Assembly (NCBI GenBank): GCA_938017915.1
Contig: CALIKW010000032.1
Location: forward strand, 1-7,606
Direction: 5' to 3'
Source: an uncultured archaeon
Lineage (GTDB): Archaea > Aenigmatarchaeota > Aenigmatarchaeia > CG10238-14 > SCSR01
DNA length: 7,606 nt
Shown: piece after piece, positions 5,447-7,606 of the stretch
Layout: each line of letters opens with the position of its first letter
Numbering within the stretch: position 1 is the stretch's first letter
Notes under the pieces: model-generated
Databases searched by the model: none
Seen by the model: the letters and a program-made list of their open reading frames with translations, nothing else
What the model was told of the DNA's origin: nothing
Program-made: the position numbers and the translations under genes

Positions 5447-6137
5447 AGGTTCAGCTAAAGGAAAACCTACTGCTCTAAATTTATTGTTTAAGAAAGTTAG
5501 CGGAAAAATATTAATTTTAACAGATGGTGATGTAATTTTGGGAGAGAATTCAATCTCTTTTTTACTGCAACATTTCAAAAATCCAAAGACTGGGGCAGTA
5601 AGCGGAAAGGTAATTTATCAAATTCCAAAAAATTCTTTATTTTACGAATGGGCAAAGCTAAGTGAAAAAGTTTTTGATAAAATGAGAAAATTACAAGATA
5701 GAAAAAATGAATTATGGTACCTAACCGGCTATTCATATGCTATAAGGAATGGTTTAATAAAACAAATTCCCTCGAATGCTCTAAGTGACGATGTAGTAAT
5801 TGGTTATTTAATTAAATCAAAAGGCTATTTGATAAAGTATGAGCCAAAAGCAAAAGTTTTTGTTAAATTCCCTGCAACAATTTCAGATTTCATAAAATAA
5901 AATCGAGAACAAGAGCTGGATTTTTGCAGTTAAAAAAATGGTTTGGTTTTGAAGTAAGAAAAATTTCTACTGAAATTTTGATTGGAATAAAAGATTTGTT
6001 TAAAGCATACGGGATAAAAAATTCACAAAATTTTTATTGGTTTAATTTATTTAGTAGCTTGGCTTAGAGCATATTGGTTGATTTACAAAAAACAATCATT
6101 TGAAAAAATTTAGCAAAGAATAGAAACAACAAAATGA
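5436..6137 (+). pseudogene. Family 2 glycosyltransferase relic, N-terminus deleted, multiply frameshifted
   Basis: Reading from about 5436, VLIRGSAKGKPTALN matches the GT2 segment that precedes the nucleotide-binding site, followed by KILILTDGDV with the metal/UDP-binding DxD-type motif (about 5520-5534), AVSGKVI, YLTGYSYAIR, and SDDVVIGYLIKSKGY. The first roughly 80-100 residues of the GT-A domain are absent. The frame stops at TAA 5898-5900; the protein continues one frame over as KSRTRAGFLQLKKWFGFEV, the acceptor-side part equivalent to QxxRW, up to TAG 6065-6067. It then shifts again to LRAYWLIYKKQSFEKI, has TAG at 6111-6113, and ends QRIETTK at TGA 6135-6137. A TGG-to-TAG change would explain the TAG at 6111. 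So there is a missing start, two frame changes and extra stops. The front is joined to the SDR relic. Confidence 0.8.
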
Positions 6138-6172
6138 ACGATTCTCTGGAAGTTGAATAGAAAAATCTCCGC

Positions 6173-6181
6173 TTTATAAAT
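6173..6181 (+). promoter_or_regulatory. TATA box of the family 4 glycosyltransferase gene
   Basis: TTTATAAAT is a near-consensus archaeal TATA box. Its centre is 26 bases before the A of ATG 6203, the distance expected if transcription begins at that codon. There is no SD sequence, so a leaderless mRNA is likely. This favours 6203 over the TTG at 6200 or the ATG at 6212. Confidence 0.65.
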
Positions 6182-6202
6182 CAATCCTCTTAATTATAAT
6201 TG

Positions 6203-7252
6203 ATGCAGAACATGAGAATAAATTTCCTCATATGGTATTTGAAGTACACAGGTGGAAACAGAATACTTGTAGAAATAGCTAATAGACTTGTAGAAAGAGG
6301 ACATGAAGTAACAATCATTACTTCAGGGATGGATGAAAAGTGGTTTCCGATCAAGGCTGAATTAAAGTTTGTTCCTAAGCTTGGGAAGCATCCTTCTCCC
6401 CTTAGCTTACTCACGACATTCTTTTCTCTTCTTTTTAAATCCTTACCAAAAGCTGATATAGATGTTGCTACTTGGTGCTTCACTGCCTATCCTATAATGA
6501 AAAACGGAAAAGGCATACCGATATATTACTGCCAACATTATGAAGCTCTGTTTTTTGAGAACCCAATTATAAGATGGTTAGCTAAAAAGACTTATGACAT
6601 GAATTTTAATTTCATAGCCAATTCTTCTTGGCTTAAAAGCATCCTTTTTATTAACCATAACATAGATGCTGAACTAATTTTGAATGGGATAGACTTGAAC
6701 ACTTTCAGGCCAAAGAGAATAAGGAAAGATGAAAAAATTGAGAAAGTAGTAAGCTTATGTAAGCCTTACATTAAATGGAAAGGATTCTGGGACTTAGTTG
6801 AGGCTTGGAAGATAGTTACCTCTGAAAGGAAAGATGTGGAGTTAGTCTTGTACGGAACAAAAGAAGTAAAACTGAGGCTACCATTCAAATACACATTCGT
6901 TCATTTCCCATCAGATGAAGAATTAGCCAAACTTTATAATGAAGCTACTTTAGTAGTTAATCCTTCTTGGTATGAGAGTTTCCCTCTACCACCTTTAGAA
7001 GCTATGGCATGTGGAACGCCTGTAGTAACAACAAGATACGGAACAGAAGATTATGCTTTTGATGGTAAAAATTCTTTAGTTGTTTATCCAAGAAGACCTA
7101 AAGAAATGGCTGGGGCGATTTTGAGGCTGTTGGAGGATGAAAAACTTCAGAAGAAGCTTTCAAAGGGTGGAATAAAAACGGCAAGACAATTCAATTGGGA
7201 AAAAACAGTTAATAGAGTAGAAGAAGTATTTAAAAAATTCTTAGAAAAATGA
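6203..7252 (+). CDS. Glycosyltransferase, GT4-type (GT-B fold)
   Basis: This enzyme would transfer a sugar from a nucleotide sugar to a glycan or lipid-linked acceptor at the inner face of the membrane. From ATG 6203 it is 349 aa, normal for GT4. Seen: the N-terminal strand and loop NFLIWYLKYTGGNR, IANRLVERGHEVTIIT (helix and strand of the first Rossmann domain), IANSSWLKS near 138-146, LNGIDLNTFRP near 160-169 opening the second domain, KPYIKWKG, VNPSWYESFPLPPLEAMACGTPVV with the EX7E pair at about Glu258 and Glu266, and a C-terminal helix EKTVNRVEEVF. No signal peptide or membrane segment. Conserved homology starts at MRINF (ATG 6212), but the TATA spacing supports 6203. It has its own promoter behind the pseudogenes, so it is transcribed separately from the rmlD operon. 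Sugar and acceptor cannot be read from the sequence. Confidence 0.9.
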   Translation: MQNMRINFLIWYLKYTGGNRILVEIANRLVERGHEVTIITSGMDEKWFPIKAELKFVPKLGKHPSPLSLLTTFFSLLFKSLPKADIDVATWCFTAYPIMKNGKGIPIYYCQHYEALFFENPIIRWLAKKTYDMNFNFIANSSWLKSILFINHNIDAELILNGIDLNTFRPKRIRKDEKIEKVVSLCKPYIKWKGFWDLVEAWKIVTSERKDVELVLYGTKEVKLRLPFKYTFVHFPSDEELAKLYNEATLVVNPSWYESFPLPPLEAMACGTPVVTTRYGTEDYAFDGKNSLVVYPRRPKEMAGAILRLLEDEKLQKKLSKGGIKTARQFNWEKTVNRVEEVFKKFLEK

Positions 7253-7272
7253 AGAGAGAGCGGAAGTAAGAT

Positions 7273-7283
7273 AAAAATAAATT
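7273..7283 (+). promoter_or_regulatory. Possible TATA box of the methyltransferase gene
   Basis: AAAAATAAATT is centred about 28 bases before ATG 7306, in the 53-bp gap after the glycosyltransferase. No SD is seen near the ATG. The box is a poor match, and read-through from the upstream gene is possible. Confidence 0.3.
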
Positions 7284-7305
7284 CTCAAAATTTTTACTTA
7301 ATACC

Positions 7306-7606
7306 ATGATAATAAACAATTTTTCTCATAATAATACCGATACATTAAAAAATAGTAGTTGTATCAATAAATCATGGAACGAAATCTCGAAAGATTTTAA
7401 AGGATTGAATTTGTTTGGCAGAAGATTAAAGAAAGAGCAAAGAAAAATATTGAAGAAAATATTAGACGAAATTAAATTGCCGAAAAAAGCAAAAATAATT
7501 GATGTTGGTTGTGGTGCTGGTTTTACTCTCTCTTTTTTTAGAGAATTTGGTTATAAAAATTCTATAGGAATAGATAATTCAGAGTATTCTTTAAATATTT
7601 GCAAAA
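7306..7606 (+). CDS. SAM-dependent methyltransferase, N-terminal part (cut by right edge)
   Basis: One hundred codons are present and the frame is still open at the window edge. After a polar N-terminus of about 20 residues comes NKSWNEISKDF, a helix KKEQRKILKKILDEI, then the class I SAM-binding motif IIDVGCGAGFT at residues 64-74 and the acidic ribose-binding segment GIDNSEYSLNICK at 88-100. This is the Methyltransf_11/25 type of Rossmann-fold methyltransferase. In a glycan locus it could methylate a sugar, but a small-molecule or lipid substrate is equally possible from this part. ATG 7306 is the only reasonable start in frame; the next conserved feature begins about 20 residues in, so the N-terminus is slightly uncertain. 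It follows the glycosyltransferase on the same strand. Confidence 0.82.
   Translation, partial: MIINNFSHNNTDTLKNSSCINKSWNEISKDFKGLNLFGRRLKKEQRKILKKILDEIKLPKKAKIIDVGCGAGFTLSFFREFGYKNSIGIDNSEYSLNICK

Noticed and set aside
5378..5578. Minus-strand reading frame over the pseudogene junction
   Set aside because: It is antisense to two recognisable relics and shows no motif of its own.
5391..5900. A 169-codon reading frame taken as a small intact glycosyltransferase
   Set aside because: Its first 14 codons are the SDR relic read in the wrong frame, the GT2 N-terminus is missing, and homology continues beyond its stop in another frame.
5064..6137. Programmed frameshifting or a real SDR-GT2 fusion enzyme
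   Set aside because: There is no slippery heptamer at the shifts, several independent lesions occur, and both partners lack essential halves.
4828..6137. Insertion sequence or other mobile element as the cause of the gene wreckage
   Set aside because: I saw no transposase motifs, terminal inverted repeats or target duplications; simple deletion and frame decay explain it.
6190..6483. Minus-strand reading frame of 97 codons
   Set aside because: It is antisense to the intact GT4-type glycosyltransferase.

Overview
The window looks like part of a surface-glycan or nucleotide-sugar locus from an AT-rich archaeon. The archaeal assignment rests on gene starts. Several genes that head a transcription unit have no Shine-Dalgarno (SD) sequence and instead a TATA-like box centred about 25-26 bases before the ATG, which is the leaderless pattern. 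Two genes inside an operon have SD sequences (GGGAG, GAGGTG) matching the usual archaeal 16S 3' end, and arginine codons are mostly AGA/AGG. The exact lineage cannot be read from the sequence.

Layout. Positions 1-604 (minus) hold the first 201 codons of a WecB-type UDP-GlcNAc 2-epimerase, cut by the left edge. Positions 642-1019 (plus) hold a decayed glycosyltransferase that converges on rmlA. Positions 1147-2405 (minus) are rmlC-rmlA, and 2465-4811 (plus) are rmlD, a HIT-family protein and an extended SDR epimerase/dehydratase, with overlapping stop and start codons. The two units diverge from a 59-bp AT-rich promoter region. A T-rich terminator candidate follows at 4812-4827. Positions 4828-6137 are a graveyard: unassigned remnants, then the front of a GalE-like SDR fused to the back of a family 2 glycosyltransferase, both with frame lesions. 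Positions 6203-7252 hold an intact family 4-type glycosyltransferase with its own promoter. Positions 7306-7606 hold the first 100 codons of a SAM-dependent methyltransferase, cut by the right edge.

RmlA, RmlC and RmlD supply three of the four steps from glucose-1-phosphate to dTDP-L-rhamnose; RmlB is not in the window. WecB would supply UDP-ManNAc, the SDR probably another sugar nucleotide, and the glycosyltransferase and methyltransferase would use or modify the products. The points most worth a second look are the HIT protein embedded in the rmlD operon, the SDR whose YxxxK motif reads YxxxN, and the deletion-fused pseudogenes.
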